Source of the DNA: Leadbetterella byssophila_A
GTDB lineage: Bacteria > Bacteroidota > Bacteroidia > Cytophagales > Spirosomataceae
DNA length: 43,072 nt
NCBI GenBank assembly: GCA_040394735.1
Contig: JBEBRR010000033.1
Location: 1-43,072, forward strand
Direction: 5' to 3'
Both the position numbers and the translations under genes were made by a program. Each line of letters begins with the position of its first letter. The stretch's first letter is position 1. Positions 21,975-30,486 of this stretch are shown here, one piece after another. Under the pieces are notes generated by a model that was not told the origin of the DNA, made no database searches, and worked only from the letters and a program-made list of their open reading frames with translations.

Positions 21975-23714
21975 TCATTCTGAACAGATCACCTGCAATC
22001 CGTCAGCTATTAATTTTTCATATTCCGTCCTCTTATCTTTCATATTCAACAGGTAATCTTCCACCTCCCCTTTCAGACCAGGCAACCGGCTTCCGGCTAT
22101 TTCAAAAATCTCCAGGCAGGCCAGCCAATCATCAGGATATTCTTCTTTCAGCACCTCAAAAAGCTTCCTGAGTCTCCCCGGAGCTTCCCCCGATTCCCGG
22201 ATACTCCTGATCTCACCGTAAATATCGTGCAATTTAAGCGTCCTTGCATCATATTTTATGCGCCCTGTTTTCTGGGGACTGACATGCTGCTCTTCTTCCC
22301 AGGCCGATTTATCTGCAGCACCGTTGAAAACACTGATAATCTTTTCCCCCACTGCCATATCATATGTACCCCATTCCGGCAAAAACAGGATTTCATCTTC
22401 AGGCCCTTTTACCGTACACTCCGTAAAAGTCAGCAGTAACAGCTTCCCGTCCCGGAAGAGACAGGATCTCAGCACTCCTTGCAATAATATTCCGCTTTCA
22501 AAATCCAGTTGACAGGTCTTTCCCGCCTCCATTCCCAGAGAAGCCAGCTCCTCAGAAGAAAATTCTTCCAACGGTTTCCCTATTCCTTTCAGAAGGCCGA
22601 CAGGGGAAGAAAAACCATGCGTATGATAATTCCCGGAGTGGCCTTTCAGCTCCCTGCCTTCATAGCTCAGCGCCGTAGGCCCGGTAGTTTTAATAAAAGC
22701 CGGAACACCGTCTCGTACTTTATATTCCGTAAAAATCCCGCTCACTTCCAGTCCGGAAGAGTACCTGACCGTAGCTAAGTTCCGGCAGCCTACGGCCTTT
22801 TTCAGTCCTTCTTCTCCCCCTGTTCTGAAAGCCATGGTATCTGCAAAGGCTTCCAGCACCTCCATCAGGTTACGAAAATCGGGGGTTACAAACAGTTGCG
22901 GCTGGGGCCGGGTAATATCATATGCATAATTAACGGCTTCCGGCGTGTACCACAGCTTCGGCACTTCCGGTTGCATACAGGTGCTGCTCTCCCCGATAGA
23001 CGAAAGTAGGCCCGCTCCGTAAATCCGGGGATTTTCCAGGGTTCCTATTAGCCCGTATTCCACGGTCCACCAGTGAAGCCGGCTCAATAAGGCCATCTCC
23101 GACGGTTCCCCCATATGTTCCGATATATACTTTAGTTTCTCTTCCGCCTCCGCAATGGCCCCGGGAGAGGTGCCCGGAATTTCTTTCTGGATGCTCAGCT
23201 GCCGTATGGCTTCATACAGTTCAAAGTCTTTGGCTGAAAACATGGCCTTTGTACCGATGCTGCCGAAATAACTCAGGTATTGATTATATTCGGGTTCCAC
23301 GATGATAGGAGCGTGCCCCGCACTTTCATGAATGATATCCGGAGCAGGAGTATATTCGATATGATTCAACTGACGGATATCAGCTGCTATTACCAATACC
23401 CTGTGCTGCTGGTATTCCATGAAGGCGGAAGGCGGGATAAAACCGTCTACCGTCACAGCTCCCCAGCCTATTTCTCCCAGGTGGTCATTAATGGTCTGAA
23501 GATCCGGTATACGTTCAATGCTCAATCCTGCCTGCTGCAACCCGCGGATGTACGGATAATAAGCCACGTGCTTCAGGTAGCTGTAGTTCTGACGCATCAC
23601 ATACCGCCATACCGCCTGGTCGGTCCAGGTATATTTTTCATAACATTGGTCTACTATATACTGCCGGAGATGACGGGGCAGACGCTCTACCTGCCGGTTA
23701 TTGAATGTGTTCAT
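21975..23714 (-). CDS. long aromatic amino acid hydroxylase (phenylalanine 4-monooxygenase-like)
   Basis: A 579-aa pterin-dependent hydroxylase, probably converting phenylalanine to tyrosine. Iron ligands are in PDIIHESAGHAP (the two histidines of H-x4-H) and the glutamate of WWTVEYG. YGAGLLSSIGES is the usual catalytic-domain segment. The catalytic part covers about 1-330. A further 250 residues follow with no domain I recognise; ordinary bacterial PhhA is about 270-300 aa. The ATG at 23714 was chosen over an in-frame TTG at 23744, which lies in AT-rich promoter-like DNA. No pterin-4a-carbinolamine dehydratase is nearby; the next gene is an SDR. Confidence 0.9.
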   Translation of the reverse strand: MNTFNNRQVERLPRHLRQYIVDQCYEKYTWTDQAVWRYVMRQNYSYLKHVAYYPYIRGLQQAGLSIERIPDLQTINDHLGEIGWGAVTVDGFIPPSAFMEYQQHRVLVIAADIRQLNHIEYTPAPDIIHESAGHAPIIVEPEYNQYLSYFGSIGTKAMFSAKDFELYEAIRQLSIQKEIPGTSPGAIAEAEEKLKYISEHMGEPSEMALLSRLHWWTVEYGLIGTLENPRIYGAGLLSSIGESSTCMQPEVPKLWYTPEAVNYAYDITRPQPQLFVTPDFRNLMEVLEAFADTMAFRTGGEEGLKKAVGCRNLATVRYSSGLEVSGIFTEYKVRDGVPAFIKTTGPTALSYEGRELKGHSGNYHTHGFSSPVGLLKGIGKPLEEFSSEELASLGMEAGKTCQLDFESGILLQGVLRSCLFRDGKLLLLTFTECTVKGPEDEILFLPEWGTYDMAVGEKIISVFNGAADKSAWEEEQHVSPQKTGRIKYDARTLKLHDIYGEIRSIRESGEAPGRLRKLFEVLKEEYPDDWLACLEIFEIAGSRLPGLKGEVEDYLLNMKDKRTEYEKLIADGLQVICSE

Positions 23715-23808
23715 GGCAGCGAATTTAATTTTTTTAATTGTCAAAACAAATAATACAAATGATTATTTCTTTTCCTAAAAAAAATATCCTATATCCTGAA
23801 AAATTCTT

Positions 23809-23816
23809 TTACTTTG
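23809..23816 (+). promoter_or_regulatory. -7 box upstream of the 82-aa membrane protein
   Basis: TTACTTTG matches TAnnTTTG at 7 of 8 positions. It would start transcription near 23822, 18-24 nt before the candidate ATGs at 23840 and 23846. This supports a start there and not at the far-upstream TTG. Confidence 0.4.
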
Positions 23817-23839
23817 CACGGAAACCTGACGGTACCCTT

Positions 23840-24088
23840 ATGGCCATGAGATTCTATTTTATAAGATTTACCTGGATTGCCTTCATCCTTTTAGGGCTCT
23901 ATCTCATCCTGGACGATTTTAACGACAGTTTCCAGACTGCGCTCTACGCGATATGGATTCTGGTAGGGGTTGTCTATTACCTTTTTTCCAAAGATAATTT
24001 CAAACACTTCTGGCTTTCCGTACTGGTAGCCCTCGCTACTGTAGGGGCTATTATTTACTATTTTTATTTTAAAAACTGGATGATCTGA
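23840..24088 (+). CDS. small membrane protein, 82 aa
   Basis: An 82-aa protein with three hydrophobic segments (about 5-24, 31-48 and 55-76), ending FYFKNWMI. No domain is recognised. Starts at 23840 or 23846 (MAMRFYF or MRFYF) are both possible; the upstream extension to 23738 is unlikely given the -7 box at 23809. It stands alone between divergent and convergent genes. A hairpin with the stop codon in its loop (24080-24094) closes the gene. Confidence 0.6.
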   Translation: MAMRFYFIRFTWIAFILLGLYLILDDFNDSFQTALYAIWILVGVVYYLFSKDNFKHFWLSVLVALATVGAIIYYFYFKNWMI

Positions 24089-24112
24089 GATCATACCTTA
24101 ACAAATAGCAGC

Positions 24113-25627
24113 TCAACCATCGGAAGGTTCTACCAGCAATGTTTTTTCTTTCTCCACAATGACCTGCCCGGCAGTCAGGTTTTTGGATTTACGAACGTAT
24201 TTCTTTTGGGTGTAAATTACGGTAACCAGCTTCTCTGACTTCCGTTTGGAGTACCAGGCGGCTATCGATGCAGCATATTCCAGAACCTCCAATGACGGAT
24301 TCGGGCTTTTGATCACCACATGTGAACCAGACGTATCCCGGGCATGAAGCCACCAGTCGTCTTTCTGGGCGTATTTGGTGGTCAGCAGGTCGTTATTTTT
24401 AGCATTTCTCCCCACCCATATCTTTGTTCCTTTGCAGGTGTATTCCTTAAAAGGGAGATCGTCTTTCGTTCCGGGGCGGGCCAGAGAAGCCATATCTTTG
24501 GAAACTCCTCTCAATTGCTTCAGGTCACCGGTATTTTCTACTTCCCGCAACCTTTCCACCAGGTGCTCCAGCTTACTTCCGGCAGCTTCAAGGTTCCTTT
24601 CGGTAGTTTCTATTTCGATCTTCTCATTCTTACTTTTCCGGTAGTAGGCTTCCGCATTTTTCTGGGGAGAAAGTTCTTTTTTCAGCCTGATCCTTATCGG
24701 TTCACCGGTATAAAAATTTTCCAGCTCCGCTTCTGTGCTTCCTTCCTTTACAGCGTGCAGGTTAGCCATAAGAATATTCCCCATTTCCTCATTTTTCACC
24801 CCGGAAAGCAGCTCTTCGAGCTTATCCCTGGTGGTGGTAATATAGCTCCGGGTTTTAGCAATATCTTTGCTAAGTTTCCCCGTCAGATCAGCTCTCAGAC
24901 GGTCAAGAGCCGTCACCTTCTGGTACCGGCTTACAAAAGCGTTAACGGCAGAAATGGCATCAGGTTGCTCTTCCCCCTGCAAAAGCGACAGTTTCGGCAC
25001 CATTCCGCCCGGATCTATATAAAACTGCGGATTTTCAAGATAGGCCAGAAACCGGCCAACTTTTTCCCACTTTCCAGGCAGGTCCAGGCCGTCAGCAGCC
25101 CTGTCCAGAGCCTCAGACAGCTCCTTTCCCAAGGTAAAAAACTGTTTCCGGTAATTTCCTCCCAGGCTTTGAAAAGTTCCGAAATCTGCTTTGAGCTCCC
25201 GGTCAAAATCTCTCATCCTCAGATTTTTATCGGTCAGCAGCTTATTATTGAACATGGCCGTCAGGATATCTCCCCGGTATACCAGGAAATTCGGCCGGTT
25301 CCCGAAAAGCTTAATGACCAGCGTAAATTCCTGTCCCAGAACAATTTTCACAGCCCGCTCATTTTCAAACACCCTGATTTCATTCACCGGGCTTCCATAC
25401 AATTCCTCCCATAATGATACCGAGTTCTTCCTCGCCCGGCTGAAGTCGTCTGTCACCGTTAACGATGAAAAATCGGGTTTAAGAATACACTTCAGGTACA
25501 CATTGCCGGAAAACCCCAGTATCAGTTCATCCTTTTCCTGAGAAAAACAGGTCAGAAGCTCTGCTCCTCTCAAGCGCGTGTCTAACTCAGCTGCCAGCTT
25601 TCTCAGGAAAAAATAATTATTATGCAT
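24113..25627 (-). CDS. NFACT-family protein, RqcH/Rqc2 homolog
   Basis: A 504-aa homolog of RqcH, which binds stalled 50S subunits carrying peptidyl-tRNA and recruits tRNA-Ala to add C-terminal alanine tails. The N-terminal NFACT-N domain (1-200), a coiled-coil region (about 245-385) and the C-terminal NFACT-R/DUF814 domain (about 390-490) with DDWWLHARDTSGSHVVI and KYVRKSKN are all present. It is shorter than the roughly 570-aa Firmicutes proteins. Near residue 90 the sequence reads FENERAVKI; the bacterial family usually has a D-R pair here, so E-R may be the equivalent. It lies 37 nt downstream of the Ppx gene and is probably cotranscribed. Confidence 0.9.
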   Translation of the reverse strand: MHNNYFFLRKLAAELDTRLRGAELLTCFSQEKDELILGFSGNVYLKCILKPDFSSLTVTDDFSRARKNSVSLWEELYGSPVNEIRVFENERAVKIVLGQEFTLVIKLFGNRPNFLVYRGDILTAMFNNKLLTDKNLRMRDFDRELKADFGTFQSLGGNYRKQFFTLGKELSEALDRAADGLDLPGKWEKVGRFLAYLENPQFYIDPGGMVPKLSLLQGEEQPDAISAVNAFVSRYQKVTALDRLRADLTGKLSKDIAKTRSYITTTRDKLEELLSGVKNEEMGNILMANLHAVKEGSTEAELENFYTGEPIRIRLKKELSPQKNAEAYYRKSKNEKIEIETTERNLEAAGSKLEHLVERLREVENTGDLKQLRGVSKDMASLARPGTKDDLPFKEYTCKGTKIWVGRNAKNNDLLTTKYAQKDDWWLHARDTSGSHVVIKSPNPSLEVLEYAASIAAWYSKRKSEKLVTVIYTQKKYVRKSKNLTAGQVIVEKEKTLLVEPSDG

Positions 25628-25664
25628 AACCGCTTTTATTTCATTTTCATATCTGCCATCGTAT

Positions 25665-26576
25665 TTACCTCAAAAGCCGGCTCATAGCCCCCTCCTTCAG
25701 CGCATAATTCGAGATTTTGACTCTCCTTATCCCGAATGTCTGAAGTAAAAACCTGATCAGAACCATAGCCACCACGATCATGTCCACACGCAGTTCTTTC
25801 ATGCCGGGGATCCGCATCCGCTCTTCACGGGTACTGAAAACAAGCTGCTCATAGGCCATTCCGAACTCCTCTTCCGGGTAATCAAACCCGGCTGTTTCTT
25901 CGGGGGGAAAAGCACCTGTGGTCTTGCAGTAATACATATCATTCAGTGTATCAAAGCTGCCGCTCGAACCGATCATAACCCCGGGTTGATACTGGTGTAC
26001 GGCATTGGTCAAAGGCAGAAGCTCTTCCCGGAAATACTGTTCCATTTTACTTATTTCCGATTGGGAAACAGGGTCTTTTTTCTTGAATCTTTCCAGTAAC
26101 CGTTGTCCTCCGATCTCAAAGCTGCGCATCCAAAGTACCTTTTCAGGGTTACAAATAATAAATTCGACACTTCCGCCGCCGATATCCACGATCATAGCGG
26201 TCTCTTTTATCGCTACGGCCTGTTTAATTCCTTCATAAATCAGCAAAGCCTCTTCTGTTCCGCCTATCACTTTAACGGAGATCCCCGTTTCCCTCCGGAT
26301 CCGTTCGAGTACCGCCTGTTTATTTTTTGCCGACCGCAGGGCAGAGGTGCCGAATGCAAAAACCCTTTCATCCGGCACATGAAATGCATCAAGCTGCTCC
26401 CTGAACACCATCAATACATTCAGGCTTCTTTCGAGTCCCTCTGCCGTGATCTCTCCCTGGTTGATCCCTCCCATGCCCATCCGGGCTGCAAGCGACGAAC
26501 GGTATAAAATGGTATTTCCGTCAAAAATCAGTAAATGAAATGTATTTGTCCCGAGATCTACTACGGCTGAAATCAT
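25665..26576 (-). CDS. Ppx/GppA-family phosphatase (exopolyphosphatase-like)
   Basis: A 303-aa protein of the ASKHA fold acting on polyphosphate or pppGpp. VVDLGTNTFHLLIF (about 5-18) is the first phosphate loop and MIVDIGGGSVEFII (about 137-150) the second. FGTSALRSAKN and GGTEEALLIYEGI (about 104-116), which carries the catalytic glutamate, are present. It is the short form, without the C-terminal HD-like domain. The ATG is at 26576, with a -7 box at 26604-26611 on the same strand. It probably heads an operon with the NFACT gene. Confidence 0.93.
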   Translation of the reverse strand: MISAVVDLGTNTFHLLIFDGNTILYRSSLAARMGMGGINQGEITAEGLERSLNVLMVFREQLDAFHVPDERVFAFGTSALRSAKNKQAVLERIRRETGISVKVIGGTEEALLIYEGIKQAVAIKETAMIVDIGGGSVEFIICNPEKVLWMRSFEIGGQRLLERFKKKDPVSQSEISKMEQYFREELLPLTNAVHQYQPGVMIGSSGSFDTLNDMYYCKTTGAFPPEETAGFDYPEEEFGMAYEQLVFSTREERMRIPGMKELRVDMIVVAMVLIRFLLQTFGIRRVKISNYALKEGAMSRLLR

Positions 26577-26589
26577 ACTGGATTATTCG

Positions 26590-26611
26590 TATATTTGTAG
26601 GGCCAAAAGTA
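26590..26611. promoter_or_regulatory. overlapping divergent promoters of ppx and the TauE/SafE gene
   Basis: TATATTTG on plus (26590-26597) and TACTTTTG on minus (26611-26604) both match TAnnTTTG exactly. The two predicted transcripts would overlap by a few bases at their 5' ends. The plus transcript has a leader of about 125 nt before the exporter ATG at 26731; the minus leader is about 22 nt. Confidence 0.5.
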
Positions 26612-26730
26612 ACGCATAAAAGCTCACCGGCGGCACAATACCATCGAATAATAAACATGAATTTTACTATTTCCTCCCCTGTTTCAGGACAGGGCCTGTT
26701 ATTTTTTTTACACCAATTATTCCCTCAGCC

Positions 26731-27540
26731 ATGGAAATCATAGGATACATAGCCGCAATAGCCATCGGCGTATCCCTGGGGATGATCGGTGGCGGAGGGT
26801 CTATCCTTACCATCCCGCTGCTGGTGTATGTTTTTGGTGTGGATCCTGTTCTTGCCACCCTGTACTCCCTGTTTATTGTAGGCTCTACCAGCCTGGTAGG
26901 CGGGATACCCAAATACACCCAGGGACTGGTCAACATGAAAACGGCACTTCTTTTCGGAATCCCCTCTATTATTTCCGTTCTGCTTACCCGGGCGTTCATT
27001 GCCCCGGCCATACCCACCCACATTCTCCGGATAGGGAATTTCCACCTGACCAAACCCGTATTCCTGATGCTTCTTTTTGCATCACTGATGATCGGAGCCT
27101 CCCTCTCCATGATAAAAGGAGAAAAAATAAATCTCAGGAACAGCCAGCCATCAGATTATAAAGTCACCCTGATCACCCTGGAAGGTGTGCTCGTAGGCCT
27201 GCTGACAGGCCTGGTAGGCGCCGGAGGCGGCTTTCTCATCATCCCGGCCCTGATCATGTTCGGCAGGTTACCGATGAAAACGGCTGTGGGCACTTCCCTG
27301 GTTATTATAGCAGCCAATTCCTCGATCGGGTTCCTCGGCGGGCTGGCCCATCACCGGAATGAGATCGACTGGAACTTCATGATTACCATCACCTTACTGG
27401 CTATTTCCGGAATATTTATCGGGCACCGCATTTCAAAAAAATGGGACGGAGAAAAGCTGAAAAAAAACTTTGGAAGGATTATTTTGGTTTTAGGTATAAT
27501 GATCCTCCTGAACGAAGGGATTAAAATTATAAAAATGTAA
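26731..27540 (+). CDS. TauE/SafE-family sulfite/sulfonate exporter
   Basis: A 269-aa membrane protein with seven or eight helices. The two family repeats are seen as GMIGGGGSILTIPLL (about 17-31) and GLVGAGGGFLIIPALI (about 161-176). Family members export sulfite, sulfonates or similar anions. Its TAA overlaps the ATG of the persulfide dioxygenase gene (TAATG), so the two are coupled. Since persulfide dioxygenase makes sulfite, export of sulfite is the likely job. A 28-codon open frame starting at 26657 overlaps the start and could be a leader peptide, but evidence is thin. Confidence 0.9.
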   Translation: MEIIGYIAAIAIGVSLGMIGGGGSILTIPLLVYVFGVDPVLATLYSLFIVGSTSLVGGIPKYTQGLVNMKTALLFGIPSIISVLLTRAFIAPAIPTHILRIGNFHLTKPVFLMLLFASLMIGASLSMIKGEKINLRNSQPSDYKVTLITLEGVLVGLLTGLVGAGGGFLIIPALIMFGRLPMKTAVGTSLVIIAANSSIGFLGGLAHHRNEIDWNFMITITLLAISGIFIGHRISKKWDGEKLKKNFGRIILVLGIMILLNEGIKIIKM

Positions 27541-28961
27541 TGATTTTAGAACAGATCTATACAGGATGCCTGGCCCAGGGGGCCTACTACATCAGCAGTG
27601 AAGGAGAAGCTGCCATCATTGATCCGCTTCGCGAAGTGGCACCTTATATCCGTAAAGCCGAAAAAGACCAGGCTACTATCAAATACGTCTTTGAAACCCA
27701 CTTTCATGCTGATTTTGTGAGCGGTCACCTGGATCTGGCTCAGAAAACAGGGGCTGAAATTGTGTACGGCCCTACAGCCCGGCCGGACTTCAGCGCCCGG
27801 ATAGCAGAAGACGGAGAGATATTTAACCTGGGAAAAATAAAGATAAAGGTTCTCCATACACCGGGACATACGCTGGAAAGTTCCTGTTATCTTCTGGTAG
27901 ATGAAACCGGGAAAGAAACGGCCCTTTTTACGGGTGACACCCTGTTCATCGGCGATGTAGGCAGACCTGACCTGGCTCAAAAGGTATCAGCTGAGCTTAC
28001 ACAGGATAAACTGGCAGGAATGCTTTACGATTCGCTTCGCAATAAGATCCTGCCTCTTGCCGATGACATCACTGTATATCCGGCACATGGCGCGGGTAGC
28101 GCCTGCGGCAAAAACATGAGCAAGGAAACATCAGACTCCCTTGGCCATCAGAAAACCACCAACTACGCGCTACGCCCTATCAGCAAAGAACAGTTTATTG
28201 CAGAAGTGACCGAAGGCCTCCTGCCTCCTCCTGCCTACTTTCCTGAAAATGTAATGATGAATATCAAAGGCTATGAAAGCATTGATACCGTATTGAAAAG
28301 AGGCGCCACTCCCCTGAGTGCAGAAGCCTTTGAAACCACAGCCAATGAAACGGGAGCCCTCATACTCGACACCCGTAATCCCCAGGATTTTGCACGGGGA
28401 TTTATTCCCAATTCCATTAATATCGGGATTGACGGCAGCTTCGCCCCGTGGGTGGGTGCCCTCATCACCGATATCCGCCAGGATATCCTGCTGGTAACCG
28501 AACCGGGGCGGGAAGAAGAAGTGGTGACGCGTATGGCACGGGTAGGCTATGACCATACCCTGGGTTATCTTGAAGGCGGACTGGCAACCTGGAAAGCCGC
28601 GGGTAAAGAAACAGACAGTATCTCTTCCATCTCTGCCGGCGAGCTCGCAGAGATCCGTAAGGAAAACCCTGACATAGATATCCTGGATGTACGGAAAATT
28701 AGCGAATTTCAGTCAGAACATATTGAAAATGCAGAAAATCTGCCTTTGGACTATATCAATGAGCGTTTCAGCGAGCTGGACAAAGACAAAACCTACTATA
28801 TCCATTGTGCTGGCGGCTACCGGTCCATGATTTTTGCCTCCATTCTGAAAGCAAGGGGTTTTGAGCACATTACCGATATCCGGGGCGGGTTTAAAGCTAT
28901 CCGGGAGAGCAAAGCATTTCCGCTCACCGATTTCGTTTGTCCCACCACATTAAATAACTGA
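27540..28961 (+). CDS. persulfide dioxygenase-like MBL hydrolase fused to two rhodanese domains
   Basis: A 473-aa protein of sulfide oxidation. The N-terminal metallo-beta-lactamase domain (1-230) has THFHADFVSGH (H54, H56, D58, H63), HTPGHT (about 102-107), FTGDTLFIGDVGRPD and YPAHGAGS, matching ETHE1-type persulfide dioxygenases, which use one iron to turn glutathione persulfide into sulfite. Two rhodanese domains follow. The first (about 255-355) lacks the catalytic cysteine (LLVTEPGREEE in that place); the second (about 365-465) has it in HCAGGYRS. The fusion would pass persulfide sulfur to the dioxygenase. It is coupled to the TauE/SafE exporter gene. Confidence 0.92.
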   Translation: MILEQIYTGCLAQGAYYISSEGEAAIIDPLREVAPYIRKAEKDQATIKYVFETHFHADFVSGHLDLAQKTGAEIVYGPTARPDFSARIAEDGEIFNLGKIKIKVLHTPGHTLESSCYLLVDETGKETALFTGDTLFIGDVGRPDLAQKVSAELTQDKLAGMLYDSLRNKILPLADDITVYPAHGAGSACGKNMSKETSDSLGHQKTTNYALRPISKEQFIAEVTEGLLPPPAYFPENVMMNIKGYESIDTVLKRGATPLSAEAFETTANETGALILDTRNPQDFARGFIPNSINIGIDGSFAPWVGALITDIRQDILLVTEPGREEEVVTRMARVGYDHTLGYLEGGLATWKAAGKETDSISSISAGELAEIRKENPDIDILDVRKISEFQSEHIENAENLPLDYINERFSELDKDKTYYIHCAGGYRSMIFASILKARGFEHITDIRGGFKAIRESKAFPLTDFVCPTTLNN

Positions 28962-28978
28962 TACGGCGGCATTTCACT

Positions 28979-29530
28979 ATGGCAAACAACTGGAAAAAGC
29001 TTTCTACCGAAACGGTCTATGAAAACCCCTGGATAGAAGTACAGCACCATGAGGTGATCAACCCTTCGGGCGGCCCCGGCATTTACGGCCAGGTCAACTT
29101 TAAGAACCTGGCCATCGGTGTGGTTCCGCTTGACAGCGAAGGCAATACCTACCTGGTAGGCCAGCATCGATTCCCCATTGATGAATATACCTGGGAAATT
29201 CCGGAAGGAGGATGCCCCGAAAACGAAGACATGCTGGATTGTGCCAAAAGGGAACTATTGGAGGAAACCGGCCTGAGGGCAGCTAAGTGGACGCTCATTT
29301 CCAGAATCCATACCTCCAATTCCGTTTGCAATGAAACCGGCTTTATTTTCCTGGCCGAAGACCTGACCATGGGCAAGGCCGAACCCGAGGAAACCGAAGA
29401 TCTCACCTTGAAAAAGCTCTCACTGGAAGATGCTTACCGGATGGTGATGGAAAATAAGATCACCGATTCCCTTTCTATTGCCGGTATTCTCAAAGCAAAA
29501 ATTCTGACATCAGGTACTGCAAAATTTTAA
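28979..29530 (+). CDS. NUDIX hydrolase, ADP-ribose pyrophosphatase-like
   Basis: A 183-aa NUDIX protein. The Nudix box runs from G77 to L99 with E83, R91, E92, E95, E96 and G98 all in place. NPWIEVQHHEVINPSG and the GVVPLDSEGNTYLVGQHRF strand are usual in the ADP-ribose/ADP-sugar pyrophosphatase group, which splits nucleotide diphosphate linkages. It follows the persulfide dioxygenase gene by 17 nt and may be cotranscribed. Exact substrate is not evident. Confidence 0.9.
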   Translation: MANNWKKLSTETVYENPWIEVQHHEVINPSGGPGIYGQVNFKNLAIGVVPLDSEGNTYLVGQHRFPIDEYTWEIPEGGCPENEDMLDCAKRELLEETGLRAAKWTLISRIHTSNSVCNETGFIFLAEDLTMGKAEPEETEDLTLKKLSLEDAYRMVMENKITDSLSIAGILKAKILTSGTAKF

Positions 29531-29553
29531 CCGTATCCTGATGCAGGAATTTT

Positions 29554-29579
29554 AAAAACCGGGGGTCCGGAACCTCCGG
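29554..29579 (-). terminator. intrinsic terminator of surE
   Basis: On the minus strand CCGGAGG (29579-29573) pairs with CCCCCGG (29565-29559), six of seven pairs, around a seven-base loop. A TTTTT run (29558-29554) follows at once. It lies 14 nt past the surE stop, in the gap shared with the convergent NUDIX gene. A weaker TCCTG-ATG-CAGGA stem (29536-29548) followed by ATTTT may serve the plus strand. Confidence 0.55.
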
Positions 29580-29592
29580 ATTCAGCCAACCC

Positions 29593-30366
29593 TTACTGGA
29601 TACTTTCAAGCCCTTTTATAGGTGACACGGCTTTATGATGGGTCAGGTCAAAATGACAGGGAAATACGGAAACATAATTATTTTCCAGTGCCCATACATC
29701 CGTATCCATGGCTTCAGGCTCAGAATTGACGTAATGTCCGCCCATCCAGAAATAAGGCCGGCCGCTGGGATCTCTCCGCGCATCAAATTCTTCCTTCCAG
29801 TACCCGCGTGTCTGGCGCCCTACTTTGACCCCGCGTATGGGTTCGGAAGAAGCTTTGGGAAAATTCACGTTCAGTGCCGTATCAGCAGGAATACCTTCGT
29901 TCAGCACCCAGGCGGCAATTTCGCGGACATATTTCCGGACATGACCGAAATCGGCATTATAATCAAAATCATCCAGGGAGAACCCGATGGAAGGAATCCC
30001 CTCGATGGCCCCTTCAATAGCCGCAGACATGGTGCCGGAATAGATCACTGAAATCGAAGAATTGGCCCCGTGGTTAATACCGCTTACCAGCAGATCGATC
30101 TTCCTTCCCTTGAGAAATTCATGTTTCGCCAGCTTTACACAGTCGGCGGGCGTGCCGGAGCATTCATACGACTCAATAAGGCCAAAAATAGGCGATTTCT
30201 TGATATGAATGGTACTGGCTACCGTAATGGCATGTCCCATACCCGAATTAGGGCTGTCAGGAGCCACCACAAATACTTCGCCCAGTTCAGACATTTCTTC
30301 GATCAATACTTTTATCCCTTTGGAGGTGATCCCGTCATCATTGGTTACTAAAATCAGAGGCTTCAT
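29593..30366 (-). CDS. surE: 5'/3'-nucleotidase SurE
   Basis: SurE is a divalent-metal nucleoside-monophosphate phosphatase also acting on short polyphosphate; 257 aa. The metal site is VTNDDG (D9-D10 region), with SPNSGMGHAIT (about 41-51) and SGINHGANSSISVIYSGTM (asparagine ligand, about 98-115) as the other conserved pieces. The ATG at 30366 begins the conserved MKPLILVTNDDG; an in-frame ATG at 30393 would add nine non-conserved residues. It is divergent from the deoxynucleoside kinase gene, a fitting nucleotide-metabolism neighbour. Confidence 0.95.
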   Translation of the reverse strand: MKPLILVTNDDGITSKGIKVLIEEMSELGEVFVVAPDSPNSGMGHAITVASTIHIKKSPIFGLIESYECSGTPADCVKLAKHEFLKGRKIDLLVSGINHGANSSISVIYSGTMSAAIEGAIEGIPSIGFSLDDFDYNADFGHVRKYVREIAAWVLNEGIPADTALNVNFPKASSEPIRGVKVGRQTRGYWKEEFDARRDPSGRPYFWMGGHYVNSEPEAMDTDVWALENNYVSVFPCHFDLTHHKAVSPIKGLESIQ

Positions 30367-30453
30367 GTTGAATTTATTGTAATTTGTGCACAAAAGTACG
30401 CAATCCCCGCAGCACTTATGTAAAGAAACTTTTATTTCTTCCCACCCTTAAGC

Positions 30454-30461
30454 TATCTTTG
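30454..30461 (+). promoter_or_regulatory. -7 promoter box of the deoxynucleoside kinase gene
   Basis: TATCTTTG matches TAnnTTTG exactly. Transcription would begin near 30467, about 20 nt before the ATG at 30487. No clear -33 TTTG is found at the expected 20-bp distance. Confidence 0.5.
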
Positions 30462-30486
30462 TACACCTTTATTAAAACGTATATTC

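Noticed and set aside
24080..24094. ATGATC-TGA-GATCAT hairpin at the end of the 82-aa membrane protein gene
   Set aside because: It is a perfect six-pair stem with the stop codon in the loop, but AT-rich and without a T-run, so I do not call it a terminator.
24344..25414. A 356-codon open frame on the plus strand
   Set aside because: It lies wholly antisense to the NFACT/RqcH gene, whose domains are clear. The antisense protein has no family features and low-complexity composition.
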